A stretch of 64,000 bases of DNA from Bifidobacterium castoris (GCF_003952025.1 NZ_QXGI01000004.1:1-64000), one strand, 5' to 3'; counted from the first letter of the stretch, positions 31,692-41,747 are shown. Notes: a model not told the origin generated them from the letters alone. Made by a program: numbers and translations.

Positions 31692-32635
31692 ATGGTGATG
31701 GACACCAGCAAAATCAAACTGCCCGCCGAAGTGACGCGGGCGATCATCAACAAGGTCGGCAATACCAGCACGATCGCGGCGCTCAGCCCCAGCACGCCAC
31801 AGCTGTTCCTCAACGAGGACTACATGGTGTTCAACGGTGCCGCCGAGGCCGAGGCCGAGGTCGTGGCCGAGGGCCAGAAGAAAAGCTCCTACGAGCAGGA
31901 AGTGAGCTACATCACCGGCAAGAAGTTCAAGGTGCAGTGCACCACGCGCGTCACCGAGGAACTCAAATGGGCCGACGAGGACAACCGCCTCGAGATCATC
32001 AGCTCCATTCAGGAGGACCAGACCAAGGCCATCGCGCGCGCCCTCGACTACGTCATCTACCACGCCATCGACCCCAAGGCCGGCACCAAACTCACCGGCT
32101 ATGACGCGCTCACCGCGAACGCGGTCGCGGTCACCGATTCCGGCGACGACATCGCGAACGTGGACGCGCTCGCCGACGCGGTCAACGAATACGATATCAA
32201 CGGCGTGGCGTTGTCTCGCACGTGGGCGTCCCGCCTGTGCAAGCTGCGTGTGCCCGCGACCGGTATGCGCTTCTATCCGGAGATCAATCTCAACCTCAAT
32301 GTGGGTGCGTCCGACGGCATCCCGGCGGCCACGTCCACCACGGTCGACGGCAAGAAGGTGAAGACCGCGACGAACGTGCTGGCCATCATGGGAGACTACA
32401 GCCTCATCAAGTGGGGCATGATCCGTGACATCTGGGCCGAGGTCATCCAGTACGGCAACCCGGAGACCAGACCGGCGTAGACCTCAAGGCCCACAACCAG
32501 ACCGCCTACCGCACCGAGGCGATGTTCTCCTATGCGGTCCTCGACCCGCGCATGCGTCTCGTCAACGTAGATATCATAGGCACGCGCGGGCTCATCGCGG
32601 CGGGACTCCTGCCAAGCCCGGACACCCGTCGATGA
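31692..32635 (+). pseudogene. Major capsid protein, frameshifted near the C-terminus
   Basis: GAAAGGAATCCATC precedes the ATG. The protein has the profile of an HK97-fold capsid: VTRAIINKVGNTSTIAALSP, VSYITGKKFKVQCTTRVTEE, then VLAIMGDYSLIKWGMIRDIW. The frame ends at 32480, but a shifted frame continues DQTGVDLKAHNQTAYRTEAM and FSYAVLDPRMRLVN to a stop at 32635, the usual capsid C-terminus. One base was lost or gained near 32460. Downstream head and tail genes are missing. Confidence 0.82.
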
Positions 32636-32743
32636 CCACGCGTTTTGGACGCGAAAACCAGCAAACCGCACCCAAAACGGGCAATCTCCATCAAACATCA
32701 TCAAAACATCGCGGGTAGCATGCGAACCTTGCTTCCTCAACGG

Positions 32744-32778
32744 AAAAGCCCCGCCTCGAGCCGATCTCGAGGCGGGGC
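32744..32778 (-). terminator. Terminator of tRNA-Val
   Basis: On the minus strand a perfect 13-bp stem (GCCCCGCCTCGAG and its complement at 32766-32778) with a 5-base loop is followed by TTTTCCG, eight bases after the tRNA. Confidence 0.9.
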
Positions 32779-32786
32779 GTTGAAGT

Positions 32787-32859
32787 GGGCGATGAGGGAT
32801 TCGAACCCCCGACATCCACCGTGTAAAGGTGGCGCTCTAACCGACTGAGCTAATCGCCC
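32787..32859 (-). tRNA. tRNA-Val (anticodon TAC)
   Basis: 73 bases on the minus strand form a complete cloverleaf: acceptor GGGCGAT/ATCGCCC, D-arm with AGCTCAGTCGGTTAGAGC, anticodon stem CCACC/GGTGG with loop TTTACAC (anticodon TAC), and T-arm GGGGG-TTCGAAT-CCC. It reads GUA and related valine codons. CCA is not encoded. It borders the prophage remnant, whose right end is about 150 bases away. Confidence 0.97.
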
Positions 32860-33001
32860 ATAGGAAACTATCGTACAACGACGGGTGAAGAAAACGGCGC
32901 CCCGACGGGTGTCGCGGGCGGCGCGGGGCGGCCGGTGCCATGCGCGCGTCTCAAACATCACGTAATCTAGCACTGGTACGAAATCGCGAGGAGGACAGAC
33001 G

Positions 33002-34561
33002 ATGGCGCAGGAACGCGAAGCGACGGGTGGCACGGCGAATATCGAACGCGTGAGCAAACGCAAGAAGGGCTACGATGTGCGTCAGGTGGACGCCTTCCTC
33101 GAGCAGGCGCACGCCCTGTACGAGCAGGACGGCGTCGAACTCAAACGCAGCGATATCCAGGACGCGTCCTTCGACATCGTCAAAGGCGGCTATGCGATCC
33201 CGCAGGTCGATGCGACGCTCGAACGGCTCGCGAAGGCCGTCAGCGACAAGGACACCTCCTATGAGATCGCAGAACTGGGCCGCGTCGCGTGGAAGGCGCA
33301 GGTCGAGGCGCTCTACCATCAGCTCGAGGCGCATGCCGAGCGCGTCGAGGGTGAACGCTTCGCGCCGGGGGAGGCGAAGAAGCCCTCATACGACCGCAAG
33401 CAGGTGGACCGCCTCATCGACCGCATCATGGATCAGGCCGGCGGCGAGCTCGACCGCATCAGCTCCGACGCAGAGGCCGGCGACGACGGCGCGAGGCTGA
33501 CGGCGCAGTCCGTCTCCGACGTCATGTTCACGCAGCGCAAGGGCAGGCGCGGCTACGACGAACGTCAGGTCGACTACTACCTCAACGCCTGCGCCGACCT
33601 GCTCGGGCGCCTTGAGTCCTACGCGCGCGTCTCCACCTACGCCGCGCGACGACCGGCCGCCGCGCCGGCCATCGCGCCGCTCATCCCCGAACACGCGGGC
33701 GCGGCGCGCACGGCGGCGTCGGCCGCGCAACCGGCGGCCGACCCCGTGCCGGCGGCCGTGACGGAGCCGCGCGCGTCCGAACAGTCCTTCGACGAGCTGC
33801 ACAAGGCCGAACAGGCAATCTTCATGTCGGCGGCGCCGGCCGTCTCGCCGGTGACGCCGGCGTCGGCCGCGGCCGCCTCGACCATCCCGGTCAGCGACGC
33901 CGTCGCGGCCGCCGCCGCGGCCGCGGGCGCGAGCGTGGCCACCGGCCAGCCGGATGACGACGGTCGCGATCTGACGCAGACGCAGCCCTTCGGCGCGCCA
34001 CTCGCCGCGACCGAGCCCAGGCATGCGCCGTCGCCGGTCGCGCGCGCCCATACGCTGTCCGACATCAAGCCGATCACGCCGGCGCCGCGCACGATCCCCG
34101 AGCGCGAACGCGTGACGCCGACGCCGCCGGCCGTGTCCGACGACCTCAATGCGGTGCCGACGGTGACGGCCGTGTCCGACGAGACGACGATCACCTTCGG
34201 CGACACGCGCCAGCCGTCGCTCGATTCGCCGTCTCTCGCCGCGCTCGCGTCGCTCGCGAAGAGCACCGAGACGCTGCCCGAGCAGCCGCAGCAGCCGTCG
34301 GCGTCGACGACGTCGAGCGGACTGTCGGTGCCGACGCTGACGAACGTGACGATCCCCGACCTGCCGGTGCGCCGTCCGATGGACGCGTCCGCAGCCTCCG
34401 AGGACGCCGCGCCCGCATCCTCCGCCGCCTCCGGCGACGGCCACGACACGCGCTTCGTGCCGCCGGACACGATGAACGTCGAGATCCCGGACCTCGAATT
34501 CCCGACCTTCTCGACCGACGGTCCGCTCGTCGCCGGCGACGCGGACGAGGACGGGCGCTGA
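33002..34561 (+). CDS. DivIVA-domain protein with three domain repeats and long disordered tail
   Basis: 519 residues. Three short DivIVA-like units are seen: RKKGYDVRQVDAFLEQAHAL (about 20-40), IVKGGYAIPQVDATLERLAK (about 61-80) and KGRRGYDERQVDYYLNACAD (about 180-199); each has the G-Y-x-x-x-Q-V-D-x-x-L core (DivI1A repeats). The rest (about 215-519) is Ala/Pro/Thr-rich and probably disordered. Such proteins can sit at curved membrane or at the septum and act as scaffolds. The SD GAGGAGG precedes the ATG. The gene is one base before dxr and probably co-transcribed with it. Confidence 0.82.
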   Translation: MAQEREATGGTANIERVSKRKKGYDVRQVDAFLEQAHALYEQDGVELKRSDIQDASFDIVKGGYAIPQVDATLERLAKAVSDKDTSYEIAELGRVAWKAQVEALYHQLEAHAERVEGERFAPGEAKKPSYDRKQVDRLIDRIMDQAGGELDRISSDAEAGDDGARLTAQSVSDVMFTQRKGRRGYDERQVDYYLNACADLLGRLESYARVSTYAARRPAAAPAIAPLIPEHAGAARTAASAAQPAADPVPAAVTEPRASEQSFDELHKAEQAIFMSAAPAVSPVTPASAAAASTIPVSDAVAAAAAAAGASVATGQPDDDGRDLTQTQPFGAPLAATEPRHAPSPVARAHTLSDIKPITPAPRTIPERERVTPTPPAVSDDLNAVPTVTAVSDETTITFGDTRQPSLDSPSLAALASLAKSTETLPEQPQQPSASTTSSGLSVPTLTNVTIPDLPVRRPMDASAASEDAAPASSAASGDGHDTRFVPPDTMNVEIPDLEFPTFSTDGPLVAGDADEDGR

Positions 34562-34562
34562 C

Positions 34563-35780
34563 ATGACGCTGGAACGGCACATCGCGGCACCGCAGGACGG
34601 CCCGCATCGCGACGTCGTCATCCTCGGCTCGACCGGCTCGATCGGCACGCAGGGACTCGACGTCATCGCCCGCCACCCCGAGCGGTTCACCGTCACCGGG
34701 CTGGCCGCGGGCGGCTCCCACGTCGAGCTGCTCGCCGACCAGGCCGTGCGCTTCGCCGTGCCCGACGTCGTCGTCGCCGACCCGTCCGCTGCGCGTCCGC
34801 TGCGTGAGGCGCTCGATGCGCGGGGCGCGCGCAGCGTGCGGGTGCGCGCCGGCCTCGACGAGGTCGACGCCATCGCCGCAAGCGGCGCCGACGTCGTGCT
34901 CAACGGCATCACCGGCTCGATCGGGCTGACGCCGTCGATCGCGGCGCTCAGGGCCGGCTCGCAGCTCGCGCTCGCGAACAAGGAGTCGGTCGTCGCCGGC
35001 GGCCATCTGCTCTTCGACGCGCAGACGCGCCCCGACCAGATCAACCCGGTCGACTCCGAGCATTCGGCGATCTGGCAGTCGCTGCGCTCCGGCGCGCACG
35101 ACGAGGTCTCCCGGCTCGTCGTGACCGCATCGGGCGGCCCGTTCCGCGGCTGGACGCGCGAGCGGATGCGCGGCATCACGCCCGAACAGGCGCTCAACCA
35201 CCCCACCTGGCATATGGGGCCGGTCGTCACGATCAACTCGTCGACGCTGATGAACAAGGGGCTCGAGGTCATCGAGGCGAGCCGCCTGTTCGCCATCGCG
35301 CCCGAACGCATCGTCGTCACCGTGCACCCGCAGTCGATCGTCCATTCGATGGTCGAGTTCCGTGACGGCGCGACGATCGCGCAGGCCTCACCGCCCGACA
35401 TGAGGCTGCCGATCGCGTTGGGGCTGTCCGCGCCCGAACGGCTCGGCGACGTCGCCGCGGCCTGCGACTGGAGCACGGCCGCCTCCTGGACCTTCGAACC
35501 GCTCGACGACGAGGCGTTCCCTGCCGTCGACCTCGCGCGCCGGTGCCTGAACGCCTCCGAGAAGCACACGGCCGTGCTCAACGCGGCAAACGAGCAGGCC
35601 GTGCACGCGTTCCTCGAGGGGCGCCTGCCGTATCTGGGCATCGTCGACACCGTCGAACACGTGCTCGACGCGATGGACGGCGAGCTTCGCGACGCGCCGC
35701 GCTTCACGTCGGTCGACGACATGCTCGGCTGTGAGCACGAGGCGCGCGCCCGGGCCGATGCGATCATCGCCGCCCGCTGA
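34563..35780 (+). CDS. dxr: 1-deoxy-D-xylulose 5-phosphate reductoisomerase
   Basis: 405 residues. It catalyses the committed step of the MEP isoprenoid pathway with NADPH. VVILGSTGSIGTQGLDVI is the NADPH-binding start, ALANKESVVAGG and PVDSEHSAIWQSL hold the metal and substrate residues, and TASGGPFRGW is the flexible loop. The start codon is one base behind the stop of the DivIVA-domain gene and no SD of its own is obvious, so translation is probably coupled. ispG of the same pathway follows. Confidence 0.96.
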   Translation: MTLERHIAAPQDGPHRDVVILGSTGSIGTQGLDVIARHPERFTVTGLAAGGSHVELLADQAVRFAVPDVVVADPSAARPLREALDARGARSVRVRAGLDEVDAIAASGADVVLNGITGSIGLTPSIAALRAGSQLALANKESVVAGGHLLFDAQTRPDQINPVDSEHSAIWQSLRSGAHDEVSRLVVTASGGPFRGWTRERMRGITPEQALNHPTWHMGPVVTINSSTLMNKGLEVIEASRLFAIAPERIVVTVHPQSIVHSMVEFRDGATIAQASPPDMRLPIALGLSAPERLGDVAAACDWSTAASWTFEPLDDEAFPAVDLARRCLNASEKHTAVLNAANEQAVHAFLEGRLPYLGIVDTVEHVLDAMDGELRDAPRFTSVDDMLGCEHEARARADAIIAAR

Positions 35781-35800
35781 GGACCTGCGCGTTCCCGCAC

Positions 35801-35834
35801 GCCGTCACCGGCGAGGGGCCGCACCGGTGACGGC
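35801..35834 (+). terminator. Terminator between dxr and ispG
   Basis: GCCGTCACCGG (35801-35811) pairs with CCGGTGACGGC (35824-35834). No T run; it may only attenuate. Confidence 0.6.
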
Positions 35835-35936
35835 GTTGACGCGCTGGTGTATCCTGTGATGGATTCCGCCGCCCCATACGGGCGGCGCAGCCATAGCGAT
35901 GGTTGTCCGACGAACGAATGGATGGATGGATTGACG

Positions 35937-37139
35937 ATGGACAAACCGTTCCGCAAGACCGGAGAACAGGCGATCAGCGAAAGCCCGCTGCACCCGAGGC
36001 GCACATCGCGCCGCATCATGGTCGGGCCGGTTGCGGTCGGCGGCGGGGCACCGATCTCGGTGCAGTCGATGACGAACACGAGGACCGCTGACGTCGGTGC
36101 GACGCTGCAGCAGATCGCCGAGCTGACGGCCGCCGGATGCGACATCGTGCGCGTCGCCGTGCCGACGCAGGAGGACGCCGACGCGTTGCCGAGGATCGTT
36201 GCCAAATCGCCGATCCCGGTCATCGCCGACATCCACTTCCAGAGCAACTACGTGTTCGAGGCGATCGACGCCGGCTGCGCGGCGGTGCGCGTCAACCCCG
36301 GCAACATCCGCAAGTTCAACGAGGTCGGCCCGGCGATCTGCAGGGCGGCGACCGACGCGGGCATCTCGCTGCGCATCGGCGTCAATGCCGGCTCGCTCGA
36401 CAAGGCGCTCTACGAACGCTACGGCGGTCCGACCCCCGAGGCGCTCGTCGCCTCCGCGCTCAAGGAGGCGCGCATGTTCGAGGACGTCGGCTTCCATGAC
36501 TTCAAGATCTCGGTCAAGCACCACGACCCGGTCACGATGGTCGAGACCTACCGGCTGCTCGCCCGGCAGGGCGACTGGCCGCTGCATCTGGGCGTCACCG
36601 AGGCCGGACCGGCCTGGCAGGGCACGATCAAGTCGTGCGTGGCCTTCGGTGCGTTGCTCGCCGAGGGCATCGGCGACACGATCCGCGTCTCGCTGTCCGC
36701 GCCTCCGGTCGAGGAGGTCAAGGTCGGCTGCAAGATCCTCGAATACCTGGGCCTGCGGGCGCGCAAGTTCGATATCATCAGCTGCCCGAGCTGCGGACGC
36801 GCGCAGGTCGACGTCATCCAGCTCGCGAACGCCGTCACCGACGGCCTCAAGGACGTCACGGCGCCGATTCGCGTCGCCGTCATGGGCTGCATCGTCAACG
36901 GTCCCGGCGAGGCGCGCGAGGCCGACCTCGGCGTCGCCTCCGGCAACGGCAAGGGGCAGATCTTCATCAAGGGAAAGGTCGTCGAGACGGTCCCCGAGGA
37001 CCGCATCGTCGAGACGTTGCTCAAGCACGCGGACGCCATCGCCGAGCAGATGCGGGCCGATGGCGTGGACACGGCGGCGGGGACGGGCCCCGTCGTCATC
37101 CCGGTCGTCGATGAGGGACACGGCGAGAGGGACGAGTGA
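35937..37139 (+). CDS. ispG: (E)-4-hydroxy-3-methylbut-2-enyl-diphosphate synthase
   Basis: 400 residues, seventh enzyme class of the MEP pathway, a 4Fe-4S protein. The TIM-barrel part begins [20 protein letters not shown]; the cluster ligands are the cysteines of [12 protein letters not shown] and [12 protein letters not shown] plus the following Glu. The ATG at 35937 gives the usual N-terminus; longer starts exist but without SD. In many actinobacteria a site-2 protease gene lies between dxr and ispG; here it is absent. The next gene overlaps the stop by four bases. Confidence 0.96.
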   Translation: MDKPFRKTGEQAISESPLHPRRTSRRIMVGPVAVGGGAPISVQSMTNTRTADVGATLQQIAELTAAGCDIVRVAVPTQEDADALPRIVAKSPIPVIADIHFQSNYVFEAIDAGCAAVRVNPGNIRKFNEVGPAICRAATDAGISLRIGVNAGSLDKALYERYGGPTPEALVASALKEARMFEDVGFHDFKISVKHHDPVTMVETYRLLARQGDWPLHLGVTEAGPAWQGTIKSCVAFGALLAEGIGDTIRVSLSAPPVEEVKVGCKILEYLGLRARKFDIISCPSCGRAQVDVIQLANAVTDGLKDVTAPIRVAVMGCIVNGPGEAREADLGVASGNGKGQIFIKGKVVETVPEDRIVETLLKHADAIAEQMRADGVDTAAGTGPVVIPVVDEGHGERDE

Positions 37140-38854
37140 GCGGAAAGGACGGTGACGTGACGGACAGCATCCAACACGTCGACGAGAACCAGGCGGCGCG
37201 CCCGATGGGCTTCAGCCGCACGAAGCGGCTCATGGTCACGTTGCCGATCTTCATCATCCTGCTCGGCATCCTTGTGACCGTCTCGACGAACACGAGGATC
37301 GAGGTCGAGGACACGCCGCGCGCGATGAGCTTCGCGACGCTCACGCCGGACACGGCCGTCACCTTCGACACGGAGGACGAGCTGCCCGGCAACGGCACCT
37401 ACAAGGTGCGCAAGCAGTATCTGACGATCGACGCGAAGCGGCCGTCGACCGGCGAGATCCAGAAGGTCCGCGTGCTCATACGCACACCCGAGGGGGCGCC
37501 GTCGAAGGGACTGCCCGGCATGGTGTTCATGCACGGCGCCGGCTACGGTACCTGCGACAACTCCTTCGGCGACATCGCCACGAGCATGGCGTCGGCCGGC
37601 TTCGTCACCGCCGTCCTCGACAAGCCGGTGTGGTCGACGAGCGACCTCGACCGCGACTACGAGGGATCCGCCGTCGTCTACGACCAGGTCATCGGCATCC
37701 TGCGGTCCATGGACGCCGTCGACGAGCACAAGGTCGGCATCTACGCGACGAGCGAGGCGACATGGATTTCGTCGTATCTGCTCGACATCGACGACGACGT
37801 CGCCTTCCAGATCCTGCTGTCCCCGATGGTGTTCTCGCCGCGCCACGCGCTCGCCTTCCTCGCCGTGCAGAACTTCGCGCTCGCCGGCGCGAACGACGGC
37901 TACCAGTCGATCGTGCGGCGCGTGTTCTCGTTCGACCTGGCGATGTTCCACCTCGACAACATCGACATCCGCACGTCGACGCCGAAGGCGTTCTCGATAC
38001 CGACGATGGTCGCCTACGGCTCGAAGGACGTCATGACGGCGCAGGTGGAGGGGTTCAAGGAGATCCTCGCGCTCGCGCACAGGGCCGGCAACTGGGACGT
38101 CTCGCTGCGCAGCTACCCGATTGCGAACCATGTGCTGCGCCTGGGCGACGAATCGATGAGCGGCACGCCCTTCGCCGACGACTACGTCGACGACATGGTC
38201 TCGTGGGCCGTCGGCACGTCGCGCGGCCTTGAGCAGACGAGCGAACGCATCGCCGGCACGCCGCTCTACCAGTCGATCCCGGTGCCACGCGGACTGCACG
38301 CCCACCGCGTCATGACCGTCTACGGCACGATCGTGCTCGCGCTGATGGCCGTCATGATGCTCGTCTCGCTCATCGTCTCGCTCATCGCGCTCGTCGCGCA
38401 CATCCGCAACCGCCGCAGGGGGCGCGGCCCGGCGCTCGGCATGCGTGAACGCTTCGGCGGCGCGCTGCTCATGCTCACGATCGTGACGCTCGTCGCGCTG
38501 TTCGTGTTCCTCGGCGGCTTCGGCGAGGTCGTCCTCGCCGTCGTGCATATGGCATGGGGCAGCGCCCCACCGGACGACAGCGGCATGATGTACTGGAGCT
38601 GGCCGTTCATCCAGGTCGTGTGCATCGTGCTGTTGTGGGCGTGGTCGCGCGTGTTCGCCGGCATCATCGAGTCGCTGTCCGTGCGCGGCGTGCTGCAATG
38701 GCCGATGCGCCGCGGTGCGCTCAAGCAGATCGCGAGTGGCGCGCAGCCGGTCGTCGCGACGACGAGGCTCGGACGCGTGCTGTTCTGGACCGTCGCCTTC
38801 ACGATGCTGCTGATCCTGCTGAGCTTCTCGTTCTGGGGCCTGTTCCTGTTCTGA
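37136..38854 (+). CDS. Membrane-bound alpha/beta hydrolase-like protein
   Basis: 572 residues. One transmembrane segment near 32-50, then an external alpha/beta-hydrolase-like domain (about 95-370) with the oxyanion motif FMHGAGYG and the nucleophile region [10 protein letters not shown] (Ser in place of the usual G-x-S-x-G, so A-T-S-E-A here), and the late [10 protein letters not shown] and NHVL segments where Asp and His would lie. About four further transmembrane segments follow (400-572). The function is unknown; an esterase or peptidase facing outside is plausible. GTG 37136 overlaps the ispG stop (GTGA); GTG 37157 behind GGAAAGGAC is an alternative start. Confidence 0.75.
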   Translation: MSGKDGDVTDSIQHVDENQAARPMGFSRTKRLMVTLPIFIILLGILVTVSTNTRIEVEDTPRAMSFATLTPDTAVTFDTEDELPGNGTYKVRKQYLTIDAKRPSTGEIQKVRVLIRTPEGAPSKGLPGMVFMHGAGYGTCDNSFGDIATSMASAGFVTAVLDKPVWSTSDLDRDYEGSAVVYDQVIGILRSMDAVDEHKVGIYATSEATWISSYLLDIDDDVAFQILLSPMVFSPRHALAFLAVQNFALAGANDGYQSIVRRVFSFDLAMFHLDNIDIRTSTPKAFSIPTMVAYGSKDVMTAQVEGFKEILALAHRAGNWDVSLRSYPIANHVLRLGDESMSGTPFADDYVDDMVSWAVGTSRGLEQTSERIAGTPLYQSIPVPRGLHAHRVMTVYGTIVLALMAVMMLVSLIVSLIALVAHIRNRRRGRGPALGMRERFGGALLMLTIVTLVALFVFLGGFGEVVLAVVHMAWGSAPPDDSGMMYWSWPFIQVVCIVLLWAWSRVFAGIIESLSVRGVLQWPMRRGALKQIASGAQPVVATTRLGRVLFWTVAFTMLLILLSFSFWGLFLF

Positions 38855-38924
38855 CGGCCCCGATGCGCGACGCACGGCGATGTGATCGCGTGATACCCGT
38901 GACGATGTGAGAAAGGAGCGGCGC

Positions 38925-39644
38925 ATGGCGCTCTACCGTGACGAAGGCGTCGTGCTCAGGACGGCGAAGCTCGGCGAGGCCGACCGCATCATCACCGTGT
39001 TCACGCGCGGCCATGGCAAGGTGCGCGCCGTGGCGAAGGGCGTGCGCCGCACGAAGTCGCGCTTCGGCGGGCGCGTCGAGCCGTTCATGCGCATCGACCT
39101 GCTGCTGGGCGAGGGGCGCACCTTCGACACGATCAGCCAGGCCGAGTCGATCGCCGCCTACGCCGGGCCGATCGGCGCCGACTATGAGGCGTACCGCGCC
39201 GCGAACGTCGTCGTCGAGACGCTCAACGACCTGATCACAAGCGAGCACGAGCCGGCGCCGGCGCAGTACCGGCTGCTCGTCGGCGCGCTCAACGCGCTCG
39301 CGCAGGGACGGCACGGCGCGCAGATGATCGCTGAATCCTATGTGCTGCGCGCGCTCGCACTCGCCGGATGGCGCCAGCGGCTCGACTCGTGCGTCGTGTG
39401 CGGGCGCGCCGACCGGCTCACCCATCTGTCGGCCGCCGCCGGCGGCGTCATGTGCGAGGCCGACCATACGCCCGAGGCGAAACCGGTCGACCCGTTCACG
39501 TTGCGCAGGCTGAGGGCGCTCGCCGACGGCGACTGGGCGGCGCTCGACGGCGAGCGACCCGACCCGCGCACCGTGCGCGCCGTCGAGGAATGGGCGCAGT
39601 ACTATCTCGAACGGCCGATACGTTCGATGCGCTTGCTAGATTGA
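38925..39644 (+). CDS. recO: DNA repair protein RecO
   Basis: 239 residues. The N-terminal OB fold opens with LYRDEGVVLRTAKLGEADRIITV, the family signature. A zinc-site region CVVCGRADRLTHLSAAAGGVMCEAD follows near 155-178. RecO helps RecR load RecA on SSB-coated DNA. The SD AAAGGAG is strong. recO followed by uppS (four bases between) is a conserved actinobacterial pair. Confidence 0.95.
   Translation: MALYRDEGVVLRTAKLGEADRIITVFTRGHGKVRAVAKGVRRTKSRFGGRVEPFMRIDLLLGEGRTFDTISQAESIAAYAGPIGADYEAYRAANVVVETLNDLITSEHEPAPAQYRLLVGALNALAQGRHGAQMIAESYVLRALALAGWRQRLDSCVVCGRADRLTHLSAAAGGVMCEADHTPEAKPVDPFTLRRLRALADGDWAALDGERPDPRTVRAVEEWAQYYLERPIRSMRLLD
39637..39642 (+). promoter_or_regulatory. -10 box of a leaderless uppS start
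   Basis: TAGATT, inside the end of recO, lies six bases before the uppS ATG; no SD site is present. uppS could thus have its own leaderless message besides the recO transcript. Confidence 0.5.
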
Positions 39645-39648
39645 ACGT

Positions 39649-40443
39649 ATGGCTTTTGACTGCGTCGATTACACATCCCTCAACGTCCCGGCAGCGCCGT
39701 TCTCCGATCCGACGATCGTGCCGGACTTCCCGAAGAGCAAAGTGCCGCGCCATGTGGGCGTCATCATGGACGGCAACGGGCGGTGGGCGCAGCAGCGCGG
39801 CCTGATCCGCACCGAGGGCCATCAGGCCGCCGAACCGGTCGTCTTCGACACGATCGCCGGCGCGATCGAGGCCGGCGTGCGCTATCTGAGCTTGTACACG
39901 TTCTCGACCGAGAACTGGAAGCGCTCGCCGCAGGAGGTGCGCTTCCTGATGGGCTTCTCTCGCGACATCATCCGCCGCCGCGTCGCGCAGATGGATGAGT
40001 GGGGCGTGCGCGTACGCTGGTCGGGGCGCCGCCCGAAGCTGTGGAAGTCGGTCATCGACGAACTCGAGACGGCGATGGAACGCACCAAGCGCAACAAGGT
40101 CATCGACGTCGTCTTCTGCATCAACTACGGCGGCCGCGCCGAGATCGCCGACGCCGCGGCCGCGATTGCGCGCGAGGTGCGCGAGGGGCGCATCAAGGGC
40201 GACCGCGTCACCGAGAAGATGGTCGCCGAGCATCTGTACAACCCGGACATCCCGGACTGCGACCTCGTCATCCGCACCTCCGGCGAGCAGCGCACAAGCA
40301 ACTTCCTGCCGTGGGAGGCGGCCTACGCCGAACTCGACTTCGTGCCCGAGCTGTTCCCCGACTGCGGCCGCGAGGTGCTGTGGGGCTCGATCGACCGCTA
40401 CATCCACCGCGACCGCCGCTTCGGCGGCGTCAGGCAGTCGTGA
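39649..40443 (+). CDS. uppS: Isoprenyl diphosphate synthase (undecaprenyl-PP synthase type)
   Basis: 264 residues, cis-prenyltransferase. The pyrophosphate-binding start HVGVIMDGNGRWAQQRGL, the YLSLYTFSTENWKRS segment and the closing DLVIRTSGEQRTSNFLPWE with W-x-x-A-Y-x-E-L-x-F are complete. It makes the C55 (or similar) lipid carrier of cell-wall precursors from the products of the MEP pathway (dxr and ispG upstream). Confidence 0.96.
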   Translation: MAFDCVDYTSLNVPAAPFSDPTIVPDFPKSKVPRHVGVIMDGNGRWAQQRGLIRTEGHQAAEPVVFDTIAGAIEAGVRYLSLYTFSTENWKRSPQEVRFLMGFSRDIIRRRVAQMDEWGVRVRWSGRRPKLWKSVIDELETAMERTKRNKVIDVVFCINYGGRAEIADAAAAIAREVREGRIKGDRVTEKMVAEHLYNPDIPDCDLVIRTSGEQRTSNFLPWEAAYAELDFVPELFPDCGREVLWGSIDRYIHRDRRFGGVRQS

Positions 40444-40453
40444 GCGTCGCCCG

Positions 40454-41671
40454 CTAGCCGAGCGAGGCGAGGAAACCTGCGATCGCATCGGTGAAGCGGC
40501 GTACGAAGCCCGCGCCGTCGACGCCGAGCGCGACATGCGTATCCGTCGCATCGTCGAGCGCCGCGCGCGGGTCGCCGATCGTGCGGCCGCGCACACCGAC
40601 GCCGTCGCCGGTGCGCGTCTCGACGATCATCGGCAGGTCGAAGGTCGTCACGAGCGACGGATCGAGCGCGACGGCCGCGGCGAGCGGGTCGTGCAGCGGC
40701 ATGCCGGCGGCGAAGATCGGGTCGCTCGCGCGGTTTGCGCGGATCGAGAAGTTCGCGAGGCTCGCGAGCAGGAACGCGACATGGCGGCGCTTGCATGCGC
40801 CGGCCTCGCCTTCGCCGGCGAGCCATCGCGCGACGTCAGCCGGCCCGAGCAGGCAGCGGTGCGTGACGTCGAGGCCGATCATCGTCGTGTCGGCGTGCGC
40901 GCGCAGCACGCGGTCGGCCGCCTCGGGATCCTGCAGCACGTTCGTCTCGCACACCAGGTCGTAGCAGTTGCCCTCCTGCGTGAGCGTGCCGCCCATGAAC
41001 ACGATGCGTGCGCGGCGCACGGCGTCCGGGTCGGCGCGCAGCGCGACGTCGACGTCGGTGAGCGGACCGGTCGCGACGATCGTCAGCGCGTCGCCGTAGC
41101 GTCGCGCGGCGTCGACGATGAGCCGCGCGCCGTCGGTCATCGGCGAGCAGTCCTCATCGGGGAAACCGAGCTTTTCCGGCGTCGCGAGGCCGGCGCGCGT
41201 GAAGAACTCGGGGATCGTCGGCAGTTCGGCGTGCGGGTCGCCGACCGGGTAGCCGCCGACCGAGATCGCATGGCCCTGCCGGATGAGGGCGCCGACGTCC
41301 GCCGCGGACAAGGTGACGACGCCGTCGTCGTCCGAGGCGATGACGAGCCCCGGCCGCTCCTTGGGCGTCGCGCACACGCCGATGCGCAGGTCGGCCAGCC
41401 CGTTGCGCCCGTGGAAGCGCGCGCAGCCGGCGTCGGCGACGAACATCGGCGCCCACGACGGATGGCGCGCGCCGTCGGACACCGGCACGTCGGCGCGGCC
41501 GAGCATGGCGAGTACGGTGCGTGTGTTGCGCGCGGCCTGCTGCTGCAGCACGTTGCCGTAGGTGGCGCTGACGCCGACGATGTGCGCGTCGGAGGCGACG
41601 AGGTAGGCGAGTGCGAGCGCGTCGTCGACGCCGGTGTCCATGCTCAGGACGAGATGCTGGGGAACGGTCAT
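40454..41671 (-). CDS. Inosine-uridine preferring nucleoside hydrolase family protein
   Basis: 405 residues. The calcium-binding start is LVLSMDTGVDDALALAYL (D-T/P-G-x-D-D), and the late HDPLAAAVALDPSL holds the second Asp ligand. TYGNVLQQQAARNTRTVLAML matches the family. It would split ribonucleosides into base and ribose, or a related N-glycoside. Internal segment 70-150 is longer than in typical family members of about 310 residues. Convergent with uppS with ten bases between the stop codons. Confidence 0.88.
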   Translation of the reverse strand: MTVPQHLVLSMDTGVDDALALAYLVASDAHIVGVSATYGNVLQQQAARNTRTVLAMLGRADVPVSDGARHPSWAPMFVADAGCARFHGRNGLADLRIGVCATPKERPGLVIASDDDGVVTLSAADVGALIRQGHAISVGGYPVGDPHAELPTIPEFFTRAGLATPEKLGFPDEDCSPMTDGARLIVDAARRYGDALTIVATGPLTDVDVALRADPDAVRRARIVFMGGTLTQEGNCYDLVCETNVLQDPEAADRVLRAHADTTMIGLDVTHRCLLGPADVARWLAGEGEAGACKRRHVAFLLASLANFSIRANRASDPIFAAGMPLHDPLAAAVALDPSLVTTFDLPMIVETRTGDGVGVRGRTIGDPRAALDDATDTHVALGVDGAGFVRRFTDAIAGFLASLG

Positions 41672-41747
41672 ACGCCCATTGTTCCACGGATGGTTCCGCC
41701 ATGCGCGGTTTCACTGCGCGCTATGCGCCTCGAAGACCCGATCGGCC

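Larger units (their letters stand above)
28741..32635 (+). mobile_element. Right prophage remnant (head module)
   Basis: Contains, in normal phage head order, a portal protein fragment, a MuF minor head protein, toxin/immunity genes, a tRNA-like RNA, a scaffold gene and a major capsid gene. All structural genes are broken by deletion, frameshift or nonsense mutation. Terminase, tail, lysis, replication and integrase genes are absent. A tRNA-Val gene lies 150 bases beyond the right end. Confidence 0.9.

Noticed and set aside
33386-36247. 953-codon open frame on the minus strand
   Set aside because: It lies opposite the DivIVA-domain gene, dxr and ispG and has the Arg/Ser/Pro-rich composition of an antisense shadow in GC-rich DNA.
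36548-38926. 792-codon frame on the minus strand
   Set aside because: Shadow of ispG and the hydrolase gene; no SD and no recognisable domain.
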